A stretch of 39,635 bases of DNA from Nonomuraea corallina (GCF_027620315.1 NZ_JAPNNL010000055.1:1-39635), one strand, 5' to 3'; counted from the stretch's first letter, positions 30,891 to 39,212 are shown. Notes: generated by a model from the letters alone, not told the origin. Made by a program: numbers and translations.

Positions 30891-31631
30891 ATGAAAGCAG
30901 CCCCCGAGGTCCAGAAGAGGGTCCTCGACCTCGCCGAGCTCGACTCCGCGCTCGACAGGCTGGCCCACCGCCGCCGCACCCTGCCCGAGCTGGCGGAGAT
31001 CGACGACCAGTCCCGGCGCTACGCCAAGCTCGCCACCGAGGTCATCGAGGCCGAGACCGAAGCCGGTGACCTGGCCCGCGAGCAGACCAAGGCCGAGGCC
31101 GACGTCGACACCGTCCGCACCCGCATCGAGCGCGACCAGAAGCGCCTCGACTCCGGCGCCGTCTCCTCCGCCCGCGACCTGTCCGGCCTCCAGTCCGAGA
31201 TCACCTCACTCCACAGGCGGCAGGGCGACCTCGAAGAGGTGGTGCTGGAGATCATGGAACGCCGCGAGGCCGCCGACGCCCGCGTCACCGGCCTGCTCGC
31301 CCGCCGCGACGAGGTCAGGACCACGCTGTCCGCCGCCGAGGCCCGCCGCGACACCGCGCTCGCCGACATCGACAAGGAGACGGGCGAGGTCCGCTCCCAC
31401 CGCGCCGCCGTCGCCGGGGAGATCCCCGCCGACCTGCTCAAGCTGTACGAGAAGCTGCGCGAGCAGTACGGGGTCGGAGCCGCCATGCTGCAGGCGGGCC
31501 GCTGCCAGGGCTGCAAGGTGGCGCTGTCCATCGCCGAGATGAACCACATCAAGGCCGCCGCCGCCGACGAGGTGCTGCGCTGCGAGGAGTGCCGCCGCAT
31601 CCTCGTCCGCACGGACGCTTCCGGCCTGTGA
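30891..31631 (+). CDS. Coiled-coil zinc-ribbon protein (CT398-like)
   Basis: This 246-residue cytoplasmic protein has a long antiparallel coiled coil rich in Glu, Arg and Ala (about residues 10-185) and a C-terminal C4 zinc ribbon, CQGC and CEEC (Cys205, Cys208, Cys231, Cys234). Homologues such as Rv2229c and chlamydial CT398 are thought to be adaptor proteins contacting RNA polymerase sigma factors or nucleic acids; the actinobacterial role is unknown. ATG 30891 is used, with AGAGG ten bases upstream. The GTG start of the next gene overlaps its stop, so the three genes form a compact operon. Confidence 0.92.
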   Translation: MKAAPEVQKRVLDLAELDSALDRLAHRRRTLPELAEIDDQSRRYAKLATEVIEAETEAGDLAREQTKAEADVDTVRTRIERDQKRLDSGAVSSARDLSGLQSEITSLHRRQGDLEEVVLEIMERREAADARVTGLLARRDEVRTTLSAAEARRDTALADIDKETGEVRSHRAAVAGEIPADLLKLYEKLREQYGVGAAMLQAGRCQGCKVALSIAEMNHIKAAAADEVLRCEECRRILVRTDASGL

Positions 31632-32905
31632 CCTCCTACATCGTCGAGGCCGACGGCGGCTCCCGCGGCAACCCCGGCCCGGCGGGCTACGGCGCCGTGG
31701 TCCGCGACGCCGCCGACGGCCAGGTCCTCGCCGAGGCCGCCGAGGCCATCGGCACGGCCACCAACAACGTCGCCGAGTACCGCGGCCTGATCGCCGGCCT
31801 GCGCGCCGCGCTCGACGTGGGCGGCGAAGGCGCGCGGGTGGCCGTGCGGATGGACTCCAAGCTGGTCATCGAGCAGATGGCGGGCCGCTGGAAGATCAAG
31901 CACGAGGGCCTGCGCCCGCTCGCCCTGGAAGCGGGCAAGCTCGCCAGGCGGCTGCGGGTGACGGAGTGGACCTGGATCCCGCGCGCCCGCAACGCGCACG
32001 CCGACCGCCTCGCCAACGAGGCCATGGACGCCGCGGCCCAGGGCCTGCCCTGGAAGGCGGGCGGCTCCGTCGCCGACACCCGGCCGGCCGGCACCCAGGG
32101 CAGGGAGGCGGACCCGCGCGGGCCAGGCGCGCCGACCGCGTCCGGGAGCCCCGCCGGAGGCGCCCGCCTCGCGGAGCAGACCGACCTCCTCGACCGGGGC
32201 GACATCACCGAACTCTCCGCCCCCGCCGCCTCCGTCGCCACCGCCCAGGCGCGCACCGCGAAAGGCACCGGCTGGGCACCCCCCACCCGGGTCGCCACCT
32301 CGCTCGTCCTCCTGCGCCACGGCGAGACCCCGCTCTCCGCCGAACGCCGCTTCTCCGGCCTCGGCGACCCCGAGCTCACCGCCGACGGCCTCGCCCAGGC
32401 CGCCGCGGCCGCCACCCGGCTCTCACGCGACCCGTACCGGCTCGACGCCGTCGTCACCTCCCCGCTCACGCGGGCCCGGCAGACGGCGGAAGCGGTCGCC
32501 CAGCGCGCCGGCCTGCCCGTGGAGACCGACGAGGACCTCAGGGAGACCGACTTCGGCGCCTGGGAAGGCCACACGTTCACCGAGATCCAGCGCAGGTGGC
32601 CCGCCGAACTGGCCGCCTGGCTCGCCGACCCGGACGTCGCCCCGCCGGGAGGCGAGAGCTTCACCGCCGTCGCCGACCGCGTCACCCGCGCCCGGGGCCG
32701 CCTCCTCGACAGGTACGAGGGCCGCACCGTCCTGCTGGTCTCCCACGTGACGCCCATCAAGACCCTGCTGCGCCTGGCCCTGGACGCCCCGCCGACGGCC
32801 CTGTACCGGATGCACCTGGACCTGGCCTGCCTGTCGCTCATCGAGCACTACGCCGACGGCAACACGGTGGTGAAGTCCTTCAACGACACCGCCCACCTCC
32901 GCTGA
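31628..32905 (+). CDS. Bifunctional RNase HI / histidine phosphatase
   Basis: This 425-residue fusion resembles mycobacterial Rv2228c. The N-terminal RNase HI domain (about 1-135) carries the catalytic residues Asp9 (EADGGSRGN), Glu50 (NNVAEYRGL), Asp76 (RMDSKLV) and Asp126, and cuts the RNA of RNA-DNA hybrids. A Gly/Pro/Ala-rich linker of about 80 residues follows. The C-terminal phosphoglycerate mutase-like domain begins at LVLLRHGE (Arg230-His231) and includes ESFTAVADRV and LLVSHVTPIKTLL. In the mycobacterial protein this part acts as an acid phosphatase related to CobC. The GTG start overlaps the upstream stop. rnpB follows downstream. Confidence 0.94.
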   Translation: MTSYIVEADGGSRGNPGPAGYGAVVRDAADGQVLAEAAEAIGTATNNVAEYRGLIAGLRAALDVGGEGARVAVRMDSKLVIEQMAGRWKIKHEGLRPLALEAGKLARRLRVTEWTWIPRARNAHADRLANEAMDAAAQGLPWKAGGSVADTRPAGTQGREADPRGPGAPTASGSPAGGARLAEQTDLLDRGDITELSAPAASVATAQARTAKGTGWAPPTRVATSLVLLRHGETPLSAERRFSGLGDPELTADGLAQAAAAATRLSRDPYRLDAVVTSPLTRARQTAEAVAQRAGLPVETDEDLRETDFGAWEGHTFTEIQRRWPAELAAWLADPDVAPPGGESFTAVADRVTRARGRLLDRYEGRTVLLVSHVTPIKTLLRLALDAPPTALYRMHLDLACLSLIEHYADGNTVVKSFNDTAHLR

Positions 32906-32922
32906 CGCCCAGGTCGCGGACC

Positions 32923-32989
32923 CCTACGAGCCACTCGTACCTCGTAGGCGTGGTGCGTACGAGGCATTCGCAAGAGTGGTTCGTACGAG
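32923..32989. repeat. Cluster of (C/G)TACGAG motifs in both orientations
   Basis: CCTACGAG (32923-32930) and CTCGTAGG (32941-32948) form a perfect 8-bp inverted pair. Between them is CTCGTAC. Then GTGGTGCGTACGAG (32950-32963) and GTGGTTCGTACGAG (32976-32989) form a near-perfect direct repeat 26 bases apart, each containing the CGTACG palindrome. That makes five copies of the 7-mer core within 67 bases. The purpose is unknown. Confidence 0.8.
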
Positions 32990-33041
32990 CCAGGAGCCGG
33001 TCGTGCCGGGCGCCGCCAGAACACCCGGCACGACCCCTGGC
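32989..33041. terminator. Long hairpin between the RNase HI gene and rnpB
   Basis: GGTCGTGCCGGG (32999-33010) pairs perfectly with CCCGGCACGACC (33024-33035). A second stem, GCCAGG (32989-32994) with CCTGGC (33036-33041), adds six more pairs after a four-base bulge. The loop is 13 bases. It probably ends transcription of the upstream operon before rnpB. Confidence 0.75.
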
Positions 33042-33098
33042 GCCACCACCCCCCTCAGGCGATGACACCCCCGTATCCCATCGCGCGGATCTTGTCAT

Positions 33099-33129
33099 TT
33101 GCTTGCGGGCCGCTTGCATGCGCTAACCT
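33099..33129 (+). promoter_or_regulatory. Promoter of rnpB
   Basis: The -10 box TAACCT (33124-33129) lies seven bases before the first paired base of the RNase P RNA (33137). A -35-like TTGCTT (33099-33104) stands 19 bases upstream of it. The position agrees with transcription starting at the 5' end of the mature RNA. Confidence 0.6.
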
Positions 33130-33134
33130 CGTGA

Positions 33135-33538
33135 CCGGACGAGCCGGCCGGGCGACCGCGTCGGGCCTCCTCACGAGGCCCGCCGAGGAAGGTCCGGGCT
33201 CCACAGGGCAGGGTGGTCGGTAACGCCGACCCGGGGTGACCCGCGGGAAAGTGCCACAGAAAGCAAACCGCCTTCCAGACCCGGAAGGTAAGGGTGAAAG
33301 GGTGGTGTAAGAGACCACCAGCGCCCACGGTGACGTGGGCGGCTCGGTAAACCCCACCCGGAGCAAGGTCAAGAAGGGACGTTCCCCCGGGACCGTCCCG
33401 CGTGCGCCGTTTGAGGGCTGCCCGCCCGAGGCGCACGGGTAGACCGCTCGAGGCCGCCGGCAACGACGGCCCTAGATGGATGGTCGCCCCTTCGCCCCGG
33501 CGAAGGACAGAACCCGGCCTACAGGCCGGCTCGTCCCA
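33135..33538 (+). ncRNA. rnpB: RNase P RNA (bacterial type A)
   Basis: This is the catalytic RNA of RNase P, which removes 5' leaders from tRNA precursors. The ends are set by helix P1: GGACGAGCCGG (33137-33147) pairs perfectly with CCGGCTCGTCC (33526-33536). Universally conserved core sequences are present: GAGGAAGGTCCGGGCTCCAC near 33185-33204, followed by the GTGCCACAGAAA segment near 33250 and the ACAGAACCCGGCCTACAGGC segment close to the 3' end, which pairs with the 5' core in P4. The length of about 400 bases is typical of actinobacteria. It lies after the Nif3/zinc-ribbon/RNase HI operon, separated by a strong hairpin. Confidence 0.97.
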
Positions 33539-33634
33539 CAGACCTTCCTCTGACCTGCGGAAGAGCCCTCAGGCGACAGCGTCGAAGCCCTCGGAGGGCA
33601 CATCGGGGGACACTCGCGGGAAGCTGGCTCAGCC

Positions 33635-33652
33635 CGGCGGGTGCTCCCGCCG
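33635..33652 (+). terminator. Candidate terminator downstream of rnpB
   Basis: CGGCGGG-TGCT-CCCGCCG is a perfect 7-bp stem with a 4-base loop, about 100 bases after the mature RNA end. It could end the rnpB precursor. It is preceded by a smaller hairpin (GCCCT-cgg-AGGGC, near 33587-33599). Confidence 0.5.
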
Positions 33653-33721
33653 TAACGCCGCTACTGACCGATTCCGGACATCAGGCACGCCCGGAGGAAG
33701 GTCATGAATGGGATCGGTGTA

Positions 33722-33751
33722 TTGATCCAGTAGGACGGGGGCTGTTAGACA
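33722..33751 (+). promoter_or_regulatory. Candidate promoter of the BASS-family transporter gene
   Basis: TTGATC (33722-33727) and TAGACA (33746-33751) are separated by 18 bases, close to the vegetative sigma consensus. The start would fall near 33758, giving a leader of about 35 bases before ATG 33793. Confidence 0.55.
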
Positions 33752-33792
33752 GGGGCAGCGGTTGCTCAGGCCCGAGAAACGGTGGTCCCCCC

Positions 33793-34695
33793 ATGCAGCA
33801 GTCCGTTCTCACGACAGTCATGCTCCCCGCCGCGCTCGCCCTGATCATGTTCGGGCTGGGCCTGTCCCTCACCCTCGGCGACTTCGCGCGGGTGGCGACC
33901 CGGCCCAAGGCCGTGATCGTGGCCCTGGTCGCGCAGGTGCTGGTCCTGCCGGCGGTCTGTTTCGGGCTGGTGGTGCTGTTCGGGCTGGAGCCGCTGCTGG
34001 CCGTCGGGATGATGCTGCTCGCCGCCTCGCCCGGCGGGACGACGGCCAACCTCTACAGCCACCTGTTCGGCGGTGACGTGGCGCTGAACATCAGTCTCAC
34101 GGCCGTCAACTCGGTGCTGGCCGCCTTCACGCTGCCCGTGGTGGTCAACCTGTCGCTGAACCACTTCCTCGGCGACGGGCAGGACATCGGCCTGCAGGCG
34201 GACAAGGTGGTGCAGGTCTTCGCCATCGTCCTGGTGCCGGTCGCGATCGGCATGCTCGTACGGCGGCTCAGCGTGCGGTTCGCCGACCGGATGGACAAGC
34301 CGGTCAGGATCCTGTCGGCGGTCGTGCTCGCCGCGGTGATCATCGGGGCGATCATCCAGGAGCGGGAGCGGCTCGGCGGCTACATCGCCGCCGTCGGGCT
34401 GGTGGCGTTGCTGTTCAGCGCGATCAGCCTGGCCGTGGGCTACTGGCTGCCGCGGCTGTTCAAGGTGGAGCGGCGGCAGGCGATCGCGTCCGGCATGGAG
34501 ATCGGCATCCACAACAGCACCCTCGCCATCACGATCGCGCTGAGCCCCTCACTGCTGGGCAACTCGACGATGGCGGTGCCGCCCGCCGTCTACGGGGTGC
34601 TGATGTTCGGCACCACGCTGGTCTTCGGCTATCTCGTGCGCCGCCGCGCCGGCGTCGCCGAACCCGGCGAGCGGCAGCCGCAGAACCTCCGGTGA
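33793..34695 (+). CDS. BASS family (bile acid:sodium symporter-like) transporter
   Basis: This 300-residue inner-membrane protein has about nine to ten helices. The family pattern is visible in the first helix region (ALALIMFGLGLSLTLGDF), in the loop LAASPGGTTANLYSHLFGGDVALNISLTAVNS, and in the second repeat EIGIHNSTLAITIALSP. In BASS transporters the two crossing helices (PGGTTAN and EIGIHNST here) bind Na+ and the carboxylate substrate. Bacterial members carry pyruvate, pantoate and other organic acids; the substrate cannot be fixed. No good ribosome binding site precedes ATG 33793, which follows a run of C. It stands alone, facing the SulP gene across a hairpin. Confidence 0.93.
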   Translation: MQQSVLTTVMLPAALALIMFGLGLSLTLGDFARVATRPKAVIVALVAQVLVLPAVCFGLVVLFGLEPLLAVGMMLLAASPGGTTANLYSHLFGGDVALNISLTAVNSVLAAFTLPVVVNLSLNHFLGDGQDIGLQADKVVQVFAIVLVPVAIGMLVRRLSVRFADRMDKPVRILSAVVLAAVIIGAIIQERERLGGYIAAVGLVALLFSAISLAVGYWLPRLFKVERRQAIASGMEIGIHNSTLAITIALSPSLLGNSTMAVPPAVYGVLMFGTTLVFGYLVRRRAGVAEPGERQPQNLR

Positions 34696-34718
34696 GGGTC
34701 ACCGGTTACGGGCGTCCC

Positions 34719-34739
34719 AGGCGGCCAGGATGGCCGCCT
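34719..34739. terminator. Hairpin between convergent transporter genes
   Basis: AGGCGGCCA-GGA-TGGCCGCCT is a perfect 9-bp stem with a 3-base loop, 23 bases after the BASS stop and about 50 bases beyond the SulP stop. It is symmetric and should work in both directions. Confidence 0.75.
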
Positions 34740-34791
34740 CCTTGTCAGGGCCGAGGCTGTGGCGGATCACCGTGCCGCCCCCCGGATCGGC

Positions 34792-37002
34792 TCAGGCATG
34801 CACGGAGAGCTGAGACGGCACCGGCGGCAGCACGTGGACCCTCGCCTCGCCGATGTCGAAGTAGAGTCCCACCAGCTTCAGCCGGCCCGCGCGGACCTGG
34901 TCGTCGACCTTCCGGTAGGTGCGCAGGTTGTCCAGTTGCTGCTGCACGTTCACCCGGCACAGCAGGTCGAGCGCGTCGTCGCCGAGCCGGTCGCCCGCGG
35001 TCTCGATGAACCTGGCCAGGCTGTGGTTGCCGTGGCGCAGCCAGCGCCGCATCGCCGGCAGGCCGCCCGCCATCACCCCGCCGCTCAGCAGCCCCGCCAT
35101 CGCGCCGCAGCCGGAGTGGCCGCACACCGTGATCGTGTGCACGCCCAGCACCTGTGTCGCGTACTCGATCGCGGCCCCCATCGAGTCGTCGTGCGGCTCG
35201 CAGTCGCGGCGCGGCACCAGGTTGCCGATGTTGCGCACGGTGAACAGGTCACCCGGGCCGCTCGCGGTGATCAGGCTCGGCACGATCCGCGAGTCCGCGC
35301 AGGTGATGAACAGGTGCGTGGGCTGCTGCCCGCGCGCCAGCTCGGTGAAGATGGGCCGCACCAGCGGCGCCGTACGCCGGTGGAACTCCCGCGCGCCCTC
35401 GGTGAGCAGGCAGTCGTCCTGGGCGGCCGGACCGTGAGACGCCGGCCGGCGCGCGGCGCGGCGGCGGCGGTACGCCCACGGCAGCCACGACCGGTCGGGC
35501 CCGTGCGACGGGGTCTTGGCCGGGTATACGCGCACCCCGCTGGCCGCCATCGCGTACCACTCGTCGTGGAGCTCGTCGATGTCGACCGTGCCGCCGAGCC
35601 GCTCGTGGTCCAGCCGCCAGGCGTGGATGGCCTCGAAGGCGGCGTTGTCCATGAAGTCGATGTTCAGCTCCAGGTCCACGGCCGCCCTGTCGGGGATGGC
35701 GCGCAGTTCCTGCGTCAGCCGGGGCACCCCGAGGAACGTGAGCGAGCCGGAGATCGTCGCGTGGTAACGCCCGTCGGGCCGGCGCCGCGTCCGCACCGTC
35801 ACCCACGTCAGGCGGCGCAGCGCCATCAGCGCCGCCAGCGCCAGCCCGGCCAGCACCCCCTCGGCCAGCCCCAGCAGGATCACCGTGGCCATCGTCACGA
35901 CGTAGACCGGCACCTCGCCGTGGCCGTGCACCTTGCGGATGTGGCCCAGGTTCACCATCTGCACGCCGATGAACACCAGCAGCGCCGCCAGCGCCTCCAT
36001 CGGGATCAGCTGGATCGTCCACCCGAACCCGATCGCGAACACCAGCACCCACACCCCGTGCAGGATCGTCGAGGCCCGGCTGCGGGCGCCCGCCCGCGCG
36101 TTGGCGGTGCTGCGTACGATCACGCCCGCCACCGGCAGGCCGCCCAGCGCCCCCGTCACCATGTTGGCCACGCCCTGCCCGGTGAGCTCCCGGTCCAGGT
36201 CGGCGCGCGGCCCGGTGTGCATGCCGTCGACCGCCACCGAGCACAGCAGCGACTCCACCCCGGCCAGCAGCGCCACCAGCAGCACCGCCGCCATGATCAG
36301 ATGCCCGTCGCCCTGCGGCAGCACCGGGAACGTCCACGCGGTGAACGCGCCGGACAGGTCGACGCGGGTGACGTCCCACCCGAAGATCCACGCGGTGAGC
36401 GCGGCGGCCATCAGCGCGGCCAGCGGCGCCGGCACCGTCCTGACCCGCTGGGGCAGCCGCACCCAGACCGCGAGCACCGCGATCGTCAGCAGCCCCACCG
36501 CGATCTTGTGGCCGTGCAGCTCCGCGAGCTGGCCGGGCAGCTCGATCAGGTTGGCCAGCGCCGAACGCTGCGGGCTGCCGCCGAGCACCACGTGCAGCTG
36601 CGACAGCGCGATCACCACGCCCACCCCGGCCAGCATGCCGTGGATCACCGCGGGGGAGACCGCCAGCGCCGCCCTGGCCGCCCGGAACACCCCGAGCACG
36701 AGCTGCACCGCCCCCGCCAGCAAGGTGATCATGCAGGTGGCCCGCCAGCCGTAGGTCTGCACCAGATCGGCCACCACCAGCGACAGGCCGGCCGCCGGGC
36801 CGCTCACCTGGACGGCGGAGCCGCCCAGCGCCCCCACGACCACGCCGCCCACCACGGCCGCTATCAGTCCCGCGGCCAGCGGGGCGCCCGACGCCATCGC
36901 GATGCCCAGAGAGAGGGGGACCGCGACGAGGAACACCACGATCGAGGCGGGCACGTCATGACGGAGCGTGGTCGAAAAACTACTCTTCGTGAGGCGGGCC
37001 AT
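34792..37002 (-). CDS. SulP-family anion transporter fused to a beta-carbonic anhydrase
   Basis: This 736-residue fusion starts with about 12 helices of a SulP (SLC26-like) anion transporter (residues 15-400), including the first-helix text VPASIVVFLVAVPLSLGIA and GLPVAGVIVRSTANARAGARSR. A short STAS-like segment (about 410-500) follows. An Arg-rich linker (511-520) leads to a beta-class carbonic anhydrase (about 530-736) with zinc ligands Cys568 (ITCADSR), His629 and Cys632 (VCGHSGCG), and the Asp570-Arg572 dyad. The natural substrate is presumably bicarbonate, with the anhydrase interconverting it with CO2 at the channel mouth; this is inference from the fusion. ATG 37002 is preceded by AGGG eight bases upstream. 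SulP-anhydrase fusions are known in other bacteria. Confidence 0.94.
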   Translation of the reverse strand: MARLTKSSFSTTLRHDVPASIVVFLVAVPLSLGIAMASGAPLAAGLIAAVVGGVVVGALGGSAVQVSGPAAGLSLVVADLVQTYGWRATCMITLLAGAVQLVLGVFRAARAALAVSPAVIHGMLAGVGVVIALSQLHVVLGGSPQRSALANLIELPGQLAELHGHKIAVGLLTIAVLAVWVRLPQRVRTVPAPLAALMAAALTAWIFGWDVTRVDLSGAFTAWTFPVLPQGDGHLIMAAVLLVALLAGVESLLCSVAVDGMHTGPRADLDRELTGQGVANMVTGALGGLPVAGVIVRSTANARAGARSRASTILHGVWVLVFAIGFGWTIQLIPMEALAALLVFIGVQMVNLGHIRKVHGHGEVPVYVVTMATVILLGLAEGVLAGLALAALMALRRLTWVTVRTRRRPDGRYHATISGSLTFLGVPRLTQELRAIPDRAAVDLELNIDFMDNAAFEAIHAWRLDHERLGGTVDIDELHDEWYAMAASGVRVYPAKTPSHGPDRSWLPWAYRRRRAARRPASHGPAAQDDCLLTEGAREFHRRTAPLVRPIFTELARGQQPTHLFITCADSRIVPSLITASGPGDLFTVRNIGNLVPRRDCEPHDDSMGAAIEYATQVLGVHTITVCGHSGCGAMAGLLSGGVMAGGLPAMRRWLRHGNHSLARFIETAGDRLGDDALDLLCRVNVQQQLDNLRTYRKVDDQVRAGRLKLVGLYFDIGEARVHVLPPVPSQLSVHA

Positions 37003-37021
37003 GCGCAGAACCCTAGCGGGA

Positions 37022-37042
37022 GGAGCCTCCTGCGGAGGCTCC
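37022..37042 (-). terminator. Hairpin between the repeat protein and SulP genes
   Basis: GGAGCCTCC-TGC-GGAGGCTCC is a perfect 9-bp stem with a 3-base loop, 43 bases after the stop of the upstream gene (37086) and 20 bases before the SulP start. It probably ends the upstream transcript. If read through, it would sit in the SulP leader. Confidence 0.7.
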
Positions 37043-37085
37043 CGCGTGCGGCTTTACGGATTCCTGCCCCGGCGAACGCCGGCGG

Positions 37086-38486
37086 TCAGCGGTAGTAGTC
37101 GGGGAACTCCTGCTCGGGAGTGGTGCGCCGGTTGCCGTTGCGGGCGTCGGCCACGCCGTACGCGTCCGCGCCGTACCCGGTGCCGGCCGGGGGCGCCGGC
37201 CAGGCCGGCTGGGAGACGGCCGGGCTGGTGAAGTCGCCGGTCTCGTACGCCATCGTCTGCGGCGCTGGAGCGGTCAGGGGCGCGGACAGCACGTCGTCGT
37301 ACGCCGGGACGGGCCTGGCGGACGCGGCCGGGGCGCTCGCGGGGGAGGGGCCACTCAGCGGGTCGGAGTCGTCGGCCACAGCCCAGCCCGCGCGCACCTC
37401 GTAGGAGGAACGGTACGGCTGCTGCTCCTGGAAGCCCGGCCACGAGCCGCTCTGGGAGGCGGGCGCCGGATCGTCGAGGATGTCGGGGGAGGCGGTGGGC
37501 CAGCCCCCGGACGCGGTCGCGGCGGGCTGGGCGGGCCAGGAGCCGCTCTGGCGGCCGGTGGAGGCGGCGGCCCCCCCGTTGTAGGCGGGGAACGGGTCGC
37601 TCGTCGGCGCGCCGCTGATCGGGGCGGCGGGCACGGCGGGGAAGGAGCCGCTGGAGGCGGGGTCGACCGCGGCGGGCGTCACCGGGTAGGAGCCGCCGGA
37701 GGGCTGCTGGGACGAGCCCTGGGCGGGGAAGGAACCGGTGGTCCGCAGCGGGTCGGGGCGCGAGGAGGGCACCGGCTGGGCGCCCGCGCCGAGGATGCTC
37801 ATCACGTCGGACGTCGGCGCGGCGAACGTGACCGTGCGCTGGTCGGCCAGGTCGGAGGCGGACGGGGCGGGACGCTGCCGCACCGGCTCGACCAGGTCGG
37901 CCAGGCCGCTGGAGGCGGCCGCGGGAGCGGGGCTCGGCGCCTTCGCCGGCCGCTGGGGCAGCGGGCCCTGCACGGTGGTCGCGTCGGGGTCGACGGGGGC
38001 GGGCCGGGGACGGCGCGGGGCGGGGCGCTGGGCGGAGCGCCCGGCGTCGGAGGGACGATCCGCGGCGGCCGGTTCGCGTCCGGCCGGCCGGGACGCCGCC
38101 TTGCGGGCCGCGACCGTGCCTCCGGCGCCGAAGCCGCCCTCCTCCGCGTCGCTGCGGATGCTGGCCCAGAACTCCTCGTCGTCCTCGTCGGAGCGCGGGT
38201 TGCCCCACTCGTCGACGCCCCGTTTGCCGCGCTGGCCGGTGCGGACCGGCCTGGGCTTCGGCTCGTCGATCGGGCTGAAGTCAGGGCTGAACTTGGTCAT
38301 CTTCGGCTCGTGGGCGGCGAACTCGTCCGTCGAGCGGGTCTTCGTCCGCTCCTCCTTCTCGGCCATCTCCTTCAGCCGTTCGGGAGGAAGCGAGCTCTCC
38401 CGGCGGTTCATCGAACGCATGCCCAGTGCCACGACGCCAAGCACGAGGAGCACAACAGCGACCAAGCTCACTACGACCGCAGTCAT
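37086..38486 (-). CDS. Single-pass membrane protein with long disordered repeat region
   Basis: This 466-residue protein has an N-terminal helix (about residues 3-22, AVVVSLVAVVLLVLGVVALG) and then a Pro/Ala/Ser-rich, charged tail with no globular fold that I recognise. A conserved-looking block FWASIRSDAEEGGFGAGG follows the acidic EDDEE stretch. Farther on an aromatic motif of the form SG-S-(F/Y/W)-P recurs at least five times (TGSFPA, GGSYPV, SGSFPA, SGSWPA, SGSWPG). With the N-terminus outside, most of the chain would be cytoplasmic. ATG 38486 has GAGGG about nine bases upstream; the frame is open to 38522. Function unknown. It could be a scaffold or a cell-envelope or division-associated protein. 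Confidence 0.75.
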   Translation of the reverse strand: MTAVVVSLVAVVLLVLGVVALGMRSMNRRESSLPPERLKEMAEKEERTKTRSTDEFAAHEPKMTKFSPDFSPIDEPKPRPVRTGQRGKRGVDEWGNPRSDEDDEEFWASIRSDAEEGGFGAGGTVAARKAASRPAGREPAAADRPSDAGRSAQRPAPRRPRPAPVDPDATTVQGPLPQRPAKAPSPAPAAASSGLADLVEPVRQRPAPSASDLADQRTVTFAAPTSDVMSILGAGAQPVPSSRPDPLRTTGSFPAQGSSQQPSGGSYPVTPAAVDPASSGSFPAVPAAPISGAPTSDPFPAYNGGAAASTGRQSGSWPAQPAATASGGWPTASPDILDDPAPASQSGSWPGFQEQQPYRSSYEVRAGWAVADDSDPLSGPSPASAPAASARPVPAYDDVLSAPLTAPAPQTMAYETGDFTSPAVSQPAWPAPPAGTGYGADAYGVADARNGNRRTTPEQEFPDYYR

Positions 38487-38669
38487 TGCACCACCCTCAA
38501 AGCCATGGCCTGCCTTCGGCACCGGTGAGATCGCGCGGCCATCGACGCGACCTGCCCCCTTTGATCACCAGCACCTAACAATTGGATCTGATTCTGTCGG
38601 ACCACGACGAGCGTTGTCACACCCTAAGTGAAGAATTGGTAACCAGAACTACGTTCCGTGCCGTCCCGC

Positions 38670-39212
38670 TCACTCGATGTTCACCGCCGTCAGCCGGCCG
38701 CGGGCGATGGTGAGATCCGCGATCCTTCTCAGGACCTCGGAGAGAGCGGCGTCCTCCTGCGCCTCGACCTCCCCCTTCAGCGTGTAGACGCTGAAGCGGT
38801 AGGCGCCCTCGGGCGCGCAGGGAGGGTCGTAGCCCGCCTTGCCGCTGGTCACCTTGGCCTGCCCGGAACCCTCGGGAGGGCTCTCGGAGGCGTTGGGGCC
38901 CAGCTCGGTCATGGAGGCGGGGATGTTGTAGAGCACCCAGTAGACGCCGGACGACTCGGCGGAGTTGGAGTCGGCGACGATCGCGACCGTCTCCGCCTCC
39001 TCCAGAGGCCGGCTCGACCAGCGCAGCGGCGGACTGCCCTGGTCGCCCTTGCACGAGAACTGCCGCGGCAGCGGCCTGCCCTCGCGCAGATCCGGGCTGG
39101 AGACGTTGATCCGGGCGATCTCCTCCGCCTCCGACGTGCCGATGATGGCGCCGCATCCGGACACGACGAGCGCGGACGCCACCGCCGTCACAAGGACGGC
39201 CGCACGTCGCAC
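38670..39212 (-). CDS. PEBP-like (YbhB/YbcL family) lipoprotein
   Basis: This 180-residue protein starts at GTG 39212 with a lipoprotein signal peptide: charged MRRA, a hydrophobic core (VLVTAVASALVV), and a lipobox SGC with Cys20 as the modified residue. The mature part follows the phosphatidylethanolamine-binding/YbhB pattern: LPRQFSCKGDQGSPPLRWS, the core SGVYWVLYNIPASMTEL, then YDPPCAPEGAYRFSVYTLKGE. Bacterial members bind anionic ligands and have no settled role. The mature protein would be anchored to the outer face of the cytoplasmic membrane. The longer frame upstream to 39539 is not signal-like. It is divergent from a SARP regulator. Confidence 0.87.
   Translation of the reverse strand: MRRAAVLVTAVASALVVSGCGAIIGTSEAEEIARINVSSPDLREGRPLPRQFSCKGDQGSPPLRWSSRPLEEAETVAIVADSNSAESSGVYWVLYNIPASMTELGPNASESPPEGSGQAKVTSGKAGYDPPCAPEGAYRFSVYTLKGEVEAQEDAALSEVLRRIADLTIARGRLTAVNIE

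Noticed and set aside
34699..34791. In-frame 31-codon extension after the SulP-carbonic anhydrase stop
   Set aside because: It continues in the same frame to a second stop, but it contains the terminator hairpin and resembles nothing known. Stop-codon readthrough is not supported.
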